Positions 11,685-22,233 of a DNA stretch of 64,000 nt are shown one piece after another (the first letter of the stretch is position 1; the number at the start of each line of letters is the position of its first letter). The stretch lies in assembly GCF_030272615.1 (NCBI RefSeq), contig NC_081410.1:253255533-253319532 (forward strand), given 5' to 3'. Below the pieces are notes generated by a model. The model did no database searches. It saw only the letters and a program-made list of their open reading frames with translations, and was not told the DNA's origin. This DNA is from Cryptomeria japonica. Lineage: Eukaryota; Streptophyta; Pinopsida; Cupressales; Cupressaceae. The position numbers and the translations under genes were made by a program.

Positions 11685-11809
11685 TTTTACCCATTTTCTT
11701 TTTTTTTTAACAGGCGAAGAGCTCATGGCGGGCCGAAGATCCTACGGCGGCCATGTCCGAAATAACTTGTAGGTCGCGGAGGTTATTAGGTGGTGGCTGG
11801 CCGCGCGCA

Positions 11810-12009
11810 CCACTGTGTGAGCGCACAGTGGCGCCGCGGCACCACTGTGTGCCCACACAGTGGGCGCCACTGGCGGCACCACTGTGTGGCCACATAGTGG
11901 CGGCCGCGGCCGTCCACTGTGTGCCCACACAGTGGGAGCCGCAAGTGGCTCCACTGTGTGTGCACACTGTGGGCGCCGCGGGGGCGTCCACTGTGCGTAC
12001 ACACAGTGG
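11810..12009. repeat. Six-unit GC-rich palindrome array in B 5' LTR
   Basis: This is the counterpart of 3325-3524, with the same six units and total length. Relative to the other copy, the third unit has CACATAGTGG and the fifth CACACTGTGG, each weakening its own stem. Spacers differ at CpG sites, for example GCAAGTGG against GCAAGCGG. Confidence 0.9.
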
Positions 12010-12305
12010 AACCCGCGGGGTCCCCAACGTAAATTTTTTTTTAATTTTTTTTTTAAAACATTAACATTTAAATATATATATATATATATAAATATATAAA
12101 TATATATATTTATATATATACATATATGTATATATATATAAATATATATGGTATTTACAAAAATTAACATGCGTAAATAACAAGATAAATTTAATTCCAA
12201 ATAAAATTTATATATTTTTTTAAAAGGGAATTATTACATGCAATTTTTTTACGCTAATATAATAAAGAAAAAGATAACATTAAGTTTAATCAAAAATAGA
12301 AATAG

Positions 12306-12307
<2 letters not shown>

Positions 12308-12377
<70 letters not shown>
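12308..12377. repeat. Expanded (AT)n microsatellite in B 5' LTR
   Basis: About 70 bases of uninterrupted AT alternation stand here, where the other LTR (near 3838-3862) has roughly 25. Since both LTRs were identical at insertion, the difference arose afterwards. Confidence 0.85.
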
Positions 12378-12379
<2 letters not shown>

Positions 12380-15349
12380 TCATTTATAAAACTAGCTTTT
12401 AAATCAATGTTATCAAAAATACAATTCAAAGTATTTTATAAAGATACATTATACTTTTTCTGGAAATAAAGAAATCCATTTATATATTTTAAAAAAAAAA
12501 TAGAATATTCACTTAAAACAACCTTTTTTTATAAAAAAACATAGAAATCTATCAACAACAATAATCTTTTATTTGCCACAAGTGAAACATAATTAAAGTC
12601 TAAATGAAAAACAAATCTTTTATTTCTTTCCAAAATACAAGAAGCTTTTTGCATGCAACACAATTTAACCCCTTTTTTTTTTTTATAAACCAGAAGTAGA
12701 AATAACAAGCTTTTCTTTCTTTAAAACATCTCTAAATACTCTACCAAATTTACAGAATGATTTCTCTGAACAGTCACAACATTAAGACTTCAAGTCTACT
12801 AATACAAATTTCAACTTGCTTCTCCTTTCTCTTGAATTGAGGCATTTATTTACAACAACTTTAAACATACATCTGCAACTGAATTCAAATATCTTCAAAT
12901 ACAATCTTCTGAATATCTTTCATGAATCCTATCCTCTTTCTTCTGAATTTCCTGCATAATAGAAAACACAAAATTGACCACGGAGTGCTCACCTCCCAGC
13001 CTAGGCTAACTGGTAGCCACCCCCGAGCTCAGAGAACCAATTCCTAGACGGGTAACAAACAGGCAAACACAAAGAAACACAAAACATACAAATATTCCAG
13101 ACACATTCCCAACCTGGTTTTCACAGCACCACACTCTGGTGGTGAACATTTTCAAAGGGTGGTAGTGGACCAAATACCCTGAGGAGAATCTGCAAGTATG
13201 TAATAACAAGAAGCCACCTCATGGCACAAATAATATATCAAAATCTCAACCCCATAAAATTCCTTATGCCCCCCAAAGGCATTCTAGCCTTATAACCCTC
13301 CTTATGACCCCCATTGCACAAACAGGCCATGCAGCAAGGGTCACACAAAGATCCCTTGTGATCGCTCTCTAAAGAGAGTCTCTCACTCGAGGGCTGTCAC
13401 TGCTACCACCCTCAAGATCCTCTTCTCTCCCAAGAGAAAGAGAGATCTTGAGAAAACTCCCAAAACACATTTATTCATAAAACAAAACCAAAAGATTTTC
13501 AAACATTCGTTTTCAAGAATACAGATTTTCTTATTCAACAACTTTCAGAAATAAACAAAAACAAGTCATTAAAAGTAAAAAATGAAACCAACCTTAATCT
13601 GCCCAAAGGTTATAATGATATCTGAAGAAGAGCTGCCCAATCCACAATTCTTTATTTTCCTTAATCAATTTCTTTATCCCTTAACATTATTTTTCTTCCA
13701 AATTTTTCTTCTGTCTCCAAAAATGGAGAGTGGGTGATTAACCAGCTATTCCCAAAAATCTTCCTTAAGAAGCTCACTCTCTGAGTTCTCACAGGATTCT
13801 AAAAAAAATCAACAAAAAGAAGGAAGAAAGCAAAAATGCAAAAAGACTTTCCTTCCAAGAGGGAAAAATCTTGATTTGATTTCACTTCCATTTTCCATTT
13901 TCGCTCAACCCAAAAAAACCAATTTTTAAAGCGTTAAAAAGATCATTATAAAGTAGAAACTTGCCTAAAATTACCCCTAACCCCTAGGTATACCTTATGG
14001 GCTTCAGGAAACCCTAATAAACTACCCCTAGGTGTTCATTTAACCCATTTTAAACCCCTCTGAAGTTTATTTTCGGGTCAAACATAAGTTGACCTCTCCA
14101 AATATTATATTCTCAAAATATCTTTTTTGACAACACATTATTTTATTTAAAATTAATAATAATTAACACTTTCCCATCAAGAGACAAGATAAAATATTTA
14201 AATTTACATCCACACATGTGTCAAGTGACACTAATAAAATACTTTTACAAAAATAAACATGAAATTGTCTCTTGAGGTTTTTTAACACAATAAATTTAAA
14301 TAACACATAACACACATGCAGCATATACTGATACGAATAAAATACAACACAAACGGGGTGTTGTCTCTCCAAATAGACAAACCTTGGCTTTACGAACATA
14401 CATAAGTCTAGGTTTGATTCTCCGTAATTTTCCATGGTCACATGGTAAATTTCCTGCGCATCTCAATTTACACATTAGTACTCCCAAATATTCATATATA
14501 ATAAGATTCAATAACACAACAATGCACATCATTACTTGCATACAATTTTTCATCTGCACAGATTAAATACATCTTTTGTCAAGCAAATTCACATAAGCAA
14601 TTTTCATCCCAATTCACATAAACTAAACATACATCATAGTTCTATATTCAAAGTAAAGTTCTGCAAATTCAACAACGACATCTATCATTGCAATATCATT
14701 CTATCTAATACTCATGTAGTGTTCTATCCCATAAAGCATGTAAGTAAATCATCAAATCATAGCAATGTTATCCAATATCCTGAAATCATATAAGTTCTAA
14801 GTCTCAAAATGCATCAAAATAAAGTATCCATAGTAGTCTAAAATATAAAATCCACTGAATGTCAAACTGAGTCGAGGTGAGGCCTCACACTCAATCCATG
14901 CTGTATAAATAGATCTCTTATGTCGGTGATCTGATTCATTGCTTCGATCTTACAAACATGATTTATCAAATGAATAACCATACAAAATATTTCATTGGTT
15001 AGATGACCTCAAAATCATACACAATCCTTAAGTGCAATTTCCAATGTGATAACAGTTCTCTATTCCTCGATCTTGTAACACATTTCCACATGTGTGTCTA
15101 GGTTCAATGAATCTGGTAACACATTTCACTTAGTGTATATCAACTCGGTGTATCATTATTGCTGCTCGGTAGACATGGAATGTTGTTCGGTAGACAACTT
15201 GGTGAATACTGGGCTCTGTGAATACTTTCTTCTTTAACCGTCTGTTCTGTGCATACCGACTGAATGTTTCAGTAGAGGTAACCAACTAGAGTATATAGAA
15301 TGAATTTGGATATAAAACTAATGGCAAATTAATAAGTAGTAACAATATT

Positions 15350-15876
15350 ACCCATTGAGGATATGCCATAGGTCTGATGAATCCCACATCTAGTAATTTC
15401 TTCAGTTCTACTTTGACAAGGAGAGCTATATGAGGATGCATCTTTCTCAATTTCTATTTTACTAGTTTAGCTCCCGAAGCGATATTTAGGTGATGCATTA
15501 TAAGATCTAGATCCAAACCTGACGTGTTTGGATATGACCAGGTGAAATTGATTTGTTGTCTTTTGAAAAATTCCAGATATTTCTTCTTTTCTTGTTTTGA
15601 TAGAGAAGTTCTCGGATGTAGAATATTTGGTTTTTTAGTTGTTCCAATGTTGACTGCCTCTATTGGTTTAATCAGTATAGATGATCTCTCTTGATAATAT
15701 CCAGGTAAGGTGTCAAATATCCTATCTTCTGGCGCCTCAAGGAGGTTTTCACTATTAGATATGTCCTTTCTTTTTACTTTTCTTTGGTCTAGTGTTGCCA
15801 ATAAATGGTTTTCAACATTAGACTTGATATTTTTTTCTTTATTTTTACTTTTACGACTGGGAGATTTGGCACCCAC
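15350..15876 (-). pseudogene. Element A: RT N-terminal region and preceding linker
   Basis: The stretch INFTWSYPNTSGLDLDLIMH and then GAKLVK-stop-KLRKMHPHIALLVKVELKKLL, GFIRPMAYPQWV is the gypsy RT entry region (compare FAWTYSDMLGLDPDLIMHHL in element G). TAG replaces Gln after GAKLVK. Upstream residues (KSPSRKSKNKEKN, LPGYYQERSSILIKP) belong to the charged linker between protease and RT, with a counterpart at 61130-61330. RT continues at 1740 beyond solo LTR S. Confidence 0.85.
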
Positions 15877-16680
15877 TTGACTGGAAGATGCATTGGTGAA
15901 ATCCCTAGTGGAAGTTGTTGTCGCCTCAATTGCATTGAGGTATAAGGCTATAGCGTGGTCACTAGGAAAGGTATCAATTTCAGTATGTCCTTCATTATCC
16001 TAGTCAATAAGTTCAGGATGTATTAAAGGTAAGGGATCTTCAAGATGAGATGTTTCAAAGACATTAAGGGTCATGATAGAAACATTAAAGTATTTAGTGT
16101 ATATTTCAATGTCTAGGATGATACTCTCATCAGAATGACCTCTCACAAGTAGTTCCCGATTGTCCTTGATTAAATCCAAGTAGGCTGAATGTAATTCTAA
16201 TTCAAGTGATCTAGTTCTTAACATTTGTTTTGAATACGCATGGACTACATCAACACCCACATCTTCTTCATATAAGGTTTCTTCATCTGATTGCTCGGAA
16301 TGATAGGAATCCCATTCCCATTCATTGGAGTCTATCTCACTGGCAACCTGCAATTTGTAGGTTTGTTCATATAGCTTTTGGTTTGTTTCTTATGTTTTGA
16401 TCGCTATCTCTTTTCTTCTTTCATATTCAGCTTCCTTTGGGCTGATATTTAGTTATGTTATTCTTTCTATTAGTTCTCCTTGCTTTATACCAGCTTCTTG
16501 TCTATTTTGATTGGGAGTTGACTCTGCTTGGGAAGTGCCTTTATTTTGTCTTTCTTGATGATTAGAAGTTATTTCTTTTTAATAATATTATGTTTTCTTG
16601 TTCTTGTTGTTTGGTAAAGGATTATTCTCTTTCGATTGCAAGTTGCTATTTTTTGTTTTGTCATGTTCATCTTTTTGGTG
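15877..16680 (-). pseudogene. Element A: acidic linker between G-patch and RT
   Basis: The best open part (16000-16353) is acidic, with EWEWDSYHSEQSDEETLYEE and then SHLEDPLPLIHPELID, which aligns with IQDLSLVHPKLID in element G (60950-60990). The position between G-patch and RT is the same in both. The rest is broken by stops. I recognise no enzyme domain; it is likely a poorly conserved polyprotein spacer. Confidence 0.6.
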
Positions 16681-16710
16681 CCTAGAAGATATTTCTTCTT
16701 GTGGAATAAC

Positions 16711-16835
16711 TTGTCCATGCCCTCAGCCTGATTTGTCTATAGCCTATTGAGTATGAGGTTGTATGGGTTTTGAGAGACCTTCTTTTATTTTTCCTACATG
16801 ACCTATTCCAGTGTATCCCATTTTCTAAAGAATGT
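16711..16835 (-). pseudogene. Element A: G-patch-like segment
   Basis: The minus strand reads IL-stop-KMGYTGIGHVGKIKEG, then LSKPIQPHTQ, in the same order as MIQRMGYSGTGPLGKQKEG, ITEPIQL in element G (59735-59800). The pattern of an aromatic/hydrophobic residue followed by spaced glycines (MGYxGxGxxG) fits a G-patch, an RNA-binding motif. One TAG and a later TGA/TAG show decay. It lies downstream of the protease, as in betaretroviruses. Confidence 0.6.
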
Positions 16836-17269
16836 TAAATCATTTTCCATATTTTTATGTGAGTATTCTAACATTATTGATGTTTTGTTGAACTTATTCA
16901 TCTTTATATAGCCATTATAGCCATTATAGCACATCTTTGTCCTTTGTTTCATTAGATAATGTCCCAACACTAACAAATGATGCATCAAATATTTAAAGAG
17001 ATTTTACAATTGGTTGTTGTTTTAAGTTTGATGGTTTACCATAAGATTTAGGAGAAGGTGGTAACTATGACCGTGAGTATACTCCATTCACTCGATCCCT
17101 TAGCTGTATCTATTTTTAAAAACTTGACAAGATTAAGGAAAATGATTTTTCCTTGGATTGTGTGCTTGAAGATGACGCCTCTCTATTATGCAGAACAATG
17201 GCCTCTTGTGCTAGTTTTCAATTACTACAATATTGGAATGGATTCGAGTATGCTGATATTGTGATTTCT

Positions 17270-17640
17270 TGCCCATTTTAGGAAAACTTTAGGCATTGGT
17301 GATAAGTTGAAGGAATAGCTTGTATGCCATGAGTCTATGGTCTTCCCAAAAGTATGTTGTATGATAAATCTAGGTCTAGGACTTGGCATGATGTATCTTT
17401 CTACAAGGGTGCTACTCTGATGGGTAATGCCATAATTCCTTTGGAGGAATGTTCTTCTTCATCAAATGCTTTGATTGTGATCTTTTTATGGGGATCAACT
17501 ACATCTTTAGAATAACCTAAAGCACAAACAAGACTTAATGAGAAAATATTCAAGCCAACTCTCCCATCTATTAGGACATATTTAACACGTGTTATGAATA
17601 AGGACTTCAATATGCAATGGAGCATTATGGGGATGTTGTA
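17270..17640 (-). pseudogene. Element A: aspartic protease and following conserved block
   Basis: KYVLIDGRVGLNIFSLSLV holds the protease D in the form D-G-x-x-x-LN used by Tat/Athila elements, although the second Gly appears as Arg. DPHKKITIKAFDEEEHSSKG follows. In another frame, 17280-17390 gives [10 protein letters not shown]-stop-THGIQAIP, STYHQCLKF, the strongly conserved block after the active site. Element G has both at 58980-59300. The active-site change, stops and frameshift make it inactive. Confidence 0.78.
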
Positions 17641-17658
17641 AAGTCATGTCATCTTCTT

Positions 17659-18638
17659 CTATGAATGATAAGAAATGAGGTGTCCCACCATGGTTTGGAA
17701 TTGATCTACATCAAGATCTTTGGATACCCTTATATCTACTAGCGCTCTTTCTAAGATTTCTTTATGTGCGGGTGAAAGTTTTAGAAGTTCTAAATTTGCT
17801 ATTTGCATGAGAGTTTTCTGTAATTGATCCACTAGACTATATTGTTTTGAAGTGGATGACGTGTTAGTTGTAGGACCCAACAAAAAACTTTGGCTTTGCT
17901 TCTCGTGATAGCATGAGTGGGTTCTTGTTGTTGGTTTTCTTTGACCATAATCAAATAACCACATTATCATAAGTGTGAACATAGTTCACTTTTTCTTTAC
18001 CCTTGTCATTATGCACTTATGATGATTCATCCTTCTCATAATTAGAAAGTAGAGTTTTGAAAGTTGTGTGTGATTCATTTATCTTATGCCAATCCATAGC
18101 TATGATGCCATTGTCAATTATATATTAGATGACATGTTTTAACTACTCACAATCATCTATTTGGTGTCCTTTGTTTTGATGGAAATCACAATATTGGTTG
18201 TCATTCCACCAAGAAGGTTTTACCTTGGGTTCAAAGTTTCTTTCTTTTGGCAAGGTAATCAATTTTTCTGTAAGAAGTGTCTTTAAGGCTAACCCAAGTG
18301 GTTCACCAGTGTTAGTAAATTTCCTGTGAAAGAAATTGTTAAAAGCTGATTTTTGTTGATTATTATCTTGTTGAACTACTACAATGTGATTTGATAGATT
18401 GAAAACTAGTTGCTTTGGTTTCACATTATTATTATCCACTATTCCATTATTGACGATGTTTATATTTATATTCCAAGATTTGGGTTTATCAGTGTTGGTA
18501 TTGTTGTTGGGAGGAGGATTTACTCCTTCTTTGTATATCTTCAACTCTCCCTTCTTTACCATAGCTTCCTCCATCATGATTCCATTATCAATCATCTTTT
18601 CAAAACTTGAATGATATTGCATTTTTAGGTTATAACTC
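17659..18638 (-). pseudogene. Element A: gag C-terminal part, finger and gag-protease linker
   Basis: At 18143-18622 the frame begins KMQYHSSFEKMIDNGIMMEE, which continues the gag capsid cut by element C, and ends with YCDFHQNKGHQIDDCE. That is a CX2HX4HX4C finger, the form seen in Tat/Athila gag in place of the usual CX2CX4HX4C. The 17659-17982 part (ELLKLSPAHKEILERAL, DVDQFQTMVGHL) matches the pre-protease region of element G at 58790-58910. The left edge of C sits at 18639 after the duplicated AACTC. Confidence 0.82.
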
Positions 18639-20417
18639 TATTGGACACAATGGATCACTGAGAGGGGGGTGAATCAGCGATTTCAACACTTTTTTCCTCA
18701 ACAAGAATATATCGGTAGTATGTAAAATAGGCTGAGTGCTAACTGGTAGCTCCAATAGTGCAAACAAATTGTGTAAATGAAATTTCTTAAAGCATTAACA
18801 TAACACATCCTCATGAATGCATCACACAACACCAGATGTATACGAGGAAAACCCAATGTGCAAAAAACCTCGGTGAGAATAGTTGTTAGAGATCTTCTGC
18901 TCCAATCCAACCTCACAATAAATCTCTGATTACAATATTTAGGTCACCAACCCAAGGAAAACCAACCCCTGATTTATGAGCACCAACTCAAAGGAGAACC
19001 AACCCCTATATAGTTTATAGGCTACAACCTAAAGGAGCTATAACCCCTGTACTAAACTACAACTTAGTGAAAATAATATAAAACTCAGATATACAAATGA
19101 AATCACTATTGCAAATGAAATTTTGCAACCTTCCAATATTATGCTTTGCCAGTTTCAACCTTACCAATCTTTATTCTCTCCACCCACTCTGTAACTTGAC
19201 TTTACTGATTACTTTTCTAAATCCCCTCATAATATCTTAACGCCTCAGCTCACACTAGATCACTCTTTATCAGGTACTGCTTCTCCTGACTTGTCATTTT
19301 TGTGTTCTAATCTCACTCCACTGGTTTGTTTCTTACACCAATTTGTCCTACTTCTCCTTACCGATCTGGTCTTCACTCATAAACACTTCAAGTGTTTATC
19401 TCTTTGGCTCTCAGACATCAATTTCACACTTGCCTTCACTCTGTAGTAGCAACAATCACAATCACAAGTCATCATATTTAAACTTGAGCTTTCCCACCAA
19501 GAAGCAATTCAAACTTAGGGTGGTTAGGGTTTTCTTCACCCAACCAAATCTGCATAAGATCTGATCCAATCTGCCTTGGATCAAACACCTATACTCAAGG
19601 AATGCATCTATACACGTTTTCCAACATCTAATGCACATTTTCTAAATATAGCAATCTCGTCCATGATTTTCTGCCTTGAAATTTGTTGACTCAATTTAAA
19701 TCCAGTTGTTTCCTTCTGAAGGTTATCTTGCAGTTTGATTTCTTTTCTTTGATCCAGGCACCAACTATTCCCTGATCTTTCTCTATCATTCTTTCTTCCT
19801 TGAGCCACATCAATAAGTTACCATCCCATAATTTGTGGTTATTTCATTAATCTCGACTAGCTGTTTCAAAAACCATGTCGATGGAGGCTTCACCGACCTC
19901 TGCATGTTTGCCACCTCAGCACCACATGTCATCACATTGGTCATACACTCAACTCACCAACATGAGGTTAGTTTATGCTTGAACATTCAACAAATTCATA
20001 CTGATACAAGCCTTTACTGATGAGACCTTCTCATCCTACTAAACGGTAGTGCACACTACACCGGTAGCCCATCATCACCTCTGGTGGTTTGAGATCATTT
20101 CAACATTCTACCTCTTCATCATAAATAGACAGTGAGCCTCCAAACCGGTTTATGCTCTATCGGTTATCATTCATCACGATCTCCCTCTTTGATAGATAAC
20201 ACACACATGCATCTCATCTCATACCGATGAAGTCATTGATAGTCTCAATACCTACTTGTCTTCCTCCATACCGGTTGAAAAGCCTTCATATTAATCTTCT
20301 CAATACCTTATGTGTCTTCCACCATACCGGTTCACTCATCTTTATACTAGATGACATACCTCTACCAGTAGCCTGCCCGCAATACCAGTTGACATCAATG
20401 ACAACTCAATGCCAACA
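18639..20417 (-). repeat. Element C 3' LTR
   Basis: It begins TATTGGACAC on the plus strand, with a decayed TG, and ends TGCCAACA. It pairs with 25876-27616 with clear substitutions and small indels. Near its start stands the GAGAGGGGGGTGAATCAG block shared with D, E and S. Many ACCGGT or near-ACCGGT hexamers are scattered through 20040-20400. Confidence 0.92.
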
Positions 20418-20430
20418 ATATCGCCATTTG
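20418..20430 (-). other. Element C polypurine tract, degenerate
   Basis: The minus strand next to the 3' LTR reads CCAAATGGCGATAT. The same place in D and E reads AAATGGGGAGAA and AAAGGGGGAGAT, so this is the PPT with substitutions. Confidence 0.6.
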
Positions 20431-20634
20431 GCATTGATGTCAACATTTTCTTTTCTGGCTTCTCTCCCTCTTTGACATCAATGGCAAAGATAACCTTAGC
20501 CTAACACTAATAAACTCTCTCTTGACTACATCTGGTTAAGACACACTCTCCCTCTTTGTCTATGCTTCATGATTCAAGAGTCACAAGATAGCAACAATGG
20601 TTGACTCCCCTGAATCATGCATCCTCTTATGCAT

Positions 20635-20931
20635 TTAAGTACTACCAAATGGTGGGACAACTCCCATCTTTTGTCTCAAATACTCAAATGGACCCAAAGG
20701 AAGCGTCTTGGTAAATATGTTAGCAATTTGCTCTCCTGTGGGAACATATTCTACTATGACCTCCTTGTCTGCTACCTTCTCCCTCAAGAAGTGATACTTG
20801 ATTGCAATGTGTTTTGTTCTTGAGTGCATTACTATATTTTTGGAGATGTTGATTACAGTTGAGTTATCATGCCAGATTGGTATAGGTTTTGGTATCTCCA
20901 CCTATATGTCTTTCAATGGCTACTTCATCCA
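20635..20931 (-). pseudogene. Element C: RNase H C-terminal part
   Basis: The residues IPIWHDNSTVINISKN, HSRTKHIAIKYHFLREKV and GEQIANIFTKTLPLGPFEYL are the typical end of copia RNase H. The usual CDN is HDN here, keeping the catalytic Asp. The ORF closes at 20635 just before the PPT. A stop separates it from the upstream part. Confidence 0.9.
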
Positions 20932-22233
20932 TTAAACTTGTGAAGAACATGTAGCAGCTACTATATACTCTACCTCAATAGTAGATAATGACACTAAATC
21001 TTGCTTCTTGTTGTGCCATGATTCTAACTGGTCTCCTAAATAGAAAGCACCTCCACTTGTACTTTTCCGGTCATCTATACTTCCTGTCCTATTTGCATTA
21101 GTATAATCTTGCAAAGCAAAGTCTCCTTTCTTTGGATACCACAAGCCATAGCTAATAGTTCCTTGCAGATACCTAAAGATTCTTCTGACAGCATTTAGGT
21201 GAGACCGTTTAGGAGCAACCTGAAATATTGTTACCATGCAAACAACTTGTACAATATCTAGACTAAATGCTGTTAAATATAACAGACTACCAATCATAGA
21301 CCTATACAGTGTTTGCTCAACTTCTGGTGACTCATCTAGTTTACTCAACTTACAACTGGTAACCATGGGAGTACTTACCAGTTTGTTGTCCTCCATTTGA
21401 AATTTCTTCAGCATGTCTTTAACATAATTGGTTTGGGAGATGAAAATTCCTTTCTCCTGTTGTGAGATTTGGAAACCAAGAAAATAGGACAACTCACCCA
21501 GCATGGACATCTCAAATTTTGTCTTCATCTGATTTGCAAATTCTTTGCACATGATGTCCTTGTCTCCACCAAAGATAATATCATCTACATAAACAACAAC
21601 TATAATCATGTGATCTCCATTTACCTTGACATACAGGTTGCTTTTTGCATTCCCTTTTCGGAATCCTTGCTCCTTTAAGTATTTGTCTAACTGAGAACAC
21701 CATGCTCTAGGAGCCTGCTTCAAACCATACAATGCATTCTTCAACCAACATACAAAAATCTCATCTTCATGCAACAAGAACCCTTCTAGTTGTTCCATAT
21801 ATACCTCTTCTTCAAGATTTTCATTGATAAAAGCAAATTTTACATCCATTTGATACACTTTATATCCCTTGTAGGTTGAGAAGGCTAAAAACATTCTTAT
21901 TGCCTCTAACCTAGCAACTGGTGCAAAGGTTTCTTCAAAATCAGTACCTTCCACTTGAGCATACCCTTTTCAAACTAACCTTTCTTTATGTCAGACTATC
22001 TTACCTTCTTCATTCATCTTGTTTCAATAGACCCATTTGGTACCTATAACATTTATGTCTTCTGGTCTAGGAACAAGTTCCCAAGTTTGATTCTTCTCAA
22101 TTTGTCTCAATTCTTCATCCATGGCATCTACCCACTTCTCACTTTTGCTAGAATCATCAAAAGTTTTGGGCTCTACTTCAGTCATGAGGCAGAAATTTAC
22201 CTGCTCACTTTCCCTGGCTAATCTCCTTCTGGT
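20932..22233 (-). pseudogene. Element C: reverse transcriptase and RNase H N-terminal part
   Basis: Its largest open stretch (20932-21954) has FAPVARLEAIRMFLAF, VYQMDVKFAFINENLEEEVY, ALYGLKQAPRAWCSQL and the catalytic box VVVYVDDIIFGGD, then DYTNANRTGSIDDRKSTSGG and STIEVEYIVAA of RNase H. The RNase H aspartate in YTDADW has become Asn and Trp is lost. Upstream, 21955-22233 keeps EVEPKTFDDSSKSEKWVDAM and WELVPRPEDINVIGTKWVY but has stops where Gln, Arg or Cys is expected. RT copies element RNA into DNA in the particle. Confidence 0.92.

Larger units (their letters stand above)
2494..14802 (-). mobile_element. Element B: chromovirus-type (Tekay/Del-like) Ty3/gypsy retrotransposon with 3.8-kb LTRs
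   Basis: Two near-identical copies of about 3.8 kb (2494-6273 and 10976-14802) flank a gag-pol on the minus strand, with an initiator-Met tRNA PBS at 10961-10972. CTCAA stands just before the left end (2489-2493) and again at 14803-14807, a likely target duplication inside solo LTR S. The right LTR does not end in the canonical base pair, so its exact limit is uncertain. Gag-pol is nearly open, with two stops at Gln positions and two frameshifts. The integrase tail runs straight into the 3' LTR, so the chromodomain region and PPT are missing. High LTR identity makes this the youngest insertion here. Confidence 0.88.
10976..14802 (-). repeat. Element B 5' LTR
   Basis: This LTR pairs with 2494-6273; similarity ends at 14784 and the likely outer limit is just before CTCAA at 14803. 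It carries the same hairpin (11662-11684), palindrome array (11810-12009) and AT tracts. Being adjacent to the PBS, it is the copy that would drive transcription. The core promoter cannot be fixed by eye because TATA-like strings are everywhere in this AT-rich sequence. Confidence 0.85.
1746..15344 (-). mobile_element. Solo LTR S of a copia-type element, split by element B
   Basis: The outer pieces 1746-2493 and 14803-15344 form about 1.3 kb with LTR-like ends (TGTTAGG at the left, AGTAACA at the right). They are bordered by an imperfect 5-bp duplication, ATGTT at 1741-1745 and ATATT at 15345-15349. The left end carries the GAGAGGGGAGGGGTGAAT block that also begins the plus-strand LTR sequence of C, D and E, so I infer a copia-type LTR in minus orientation. 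No PBS, gag or pol belongs to it, so it is best read as a solo LTR left by recombination. Apart from element B it holds no ORF I can support. Confidence 0.65.
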
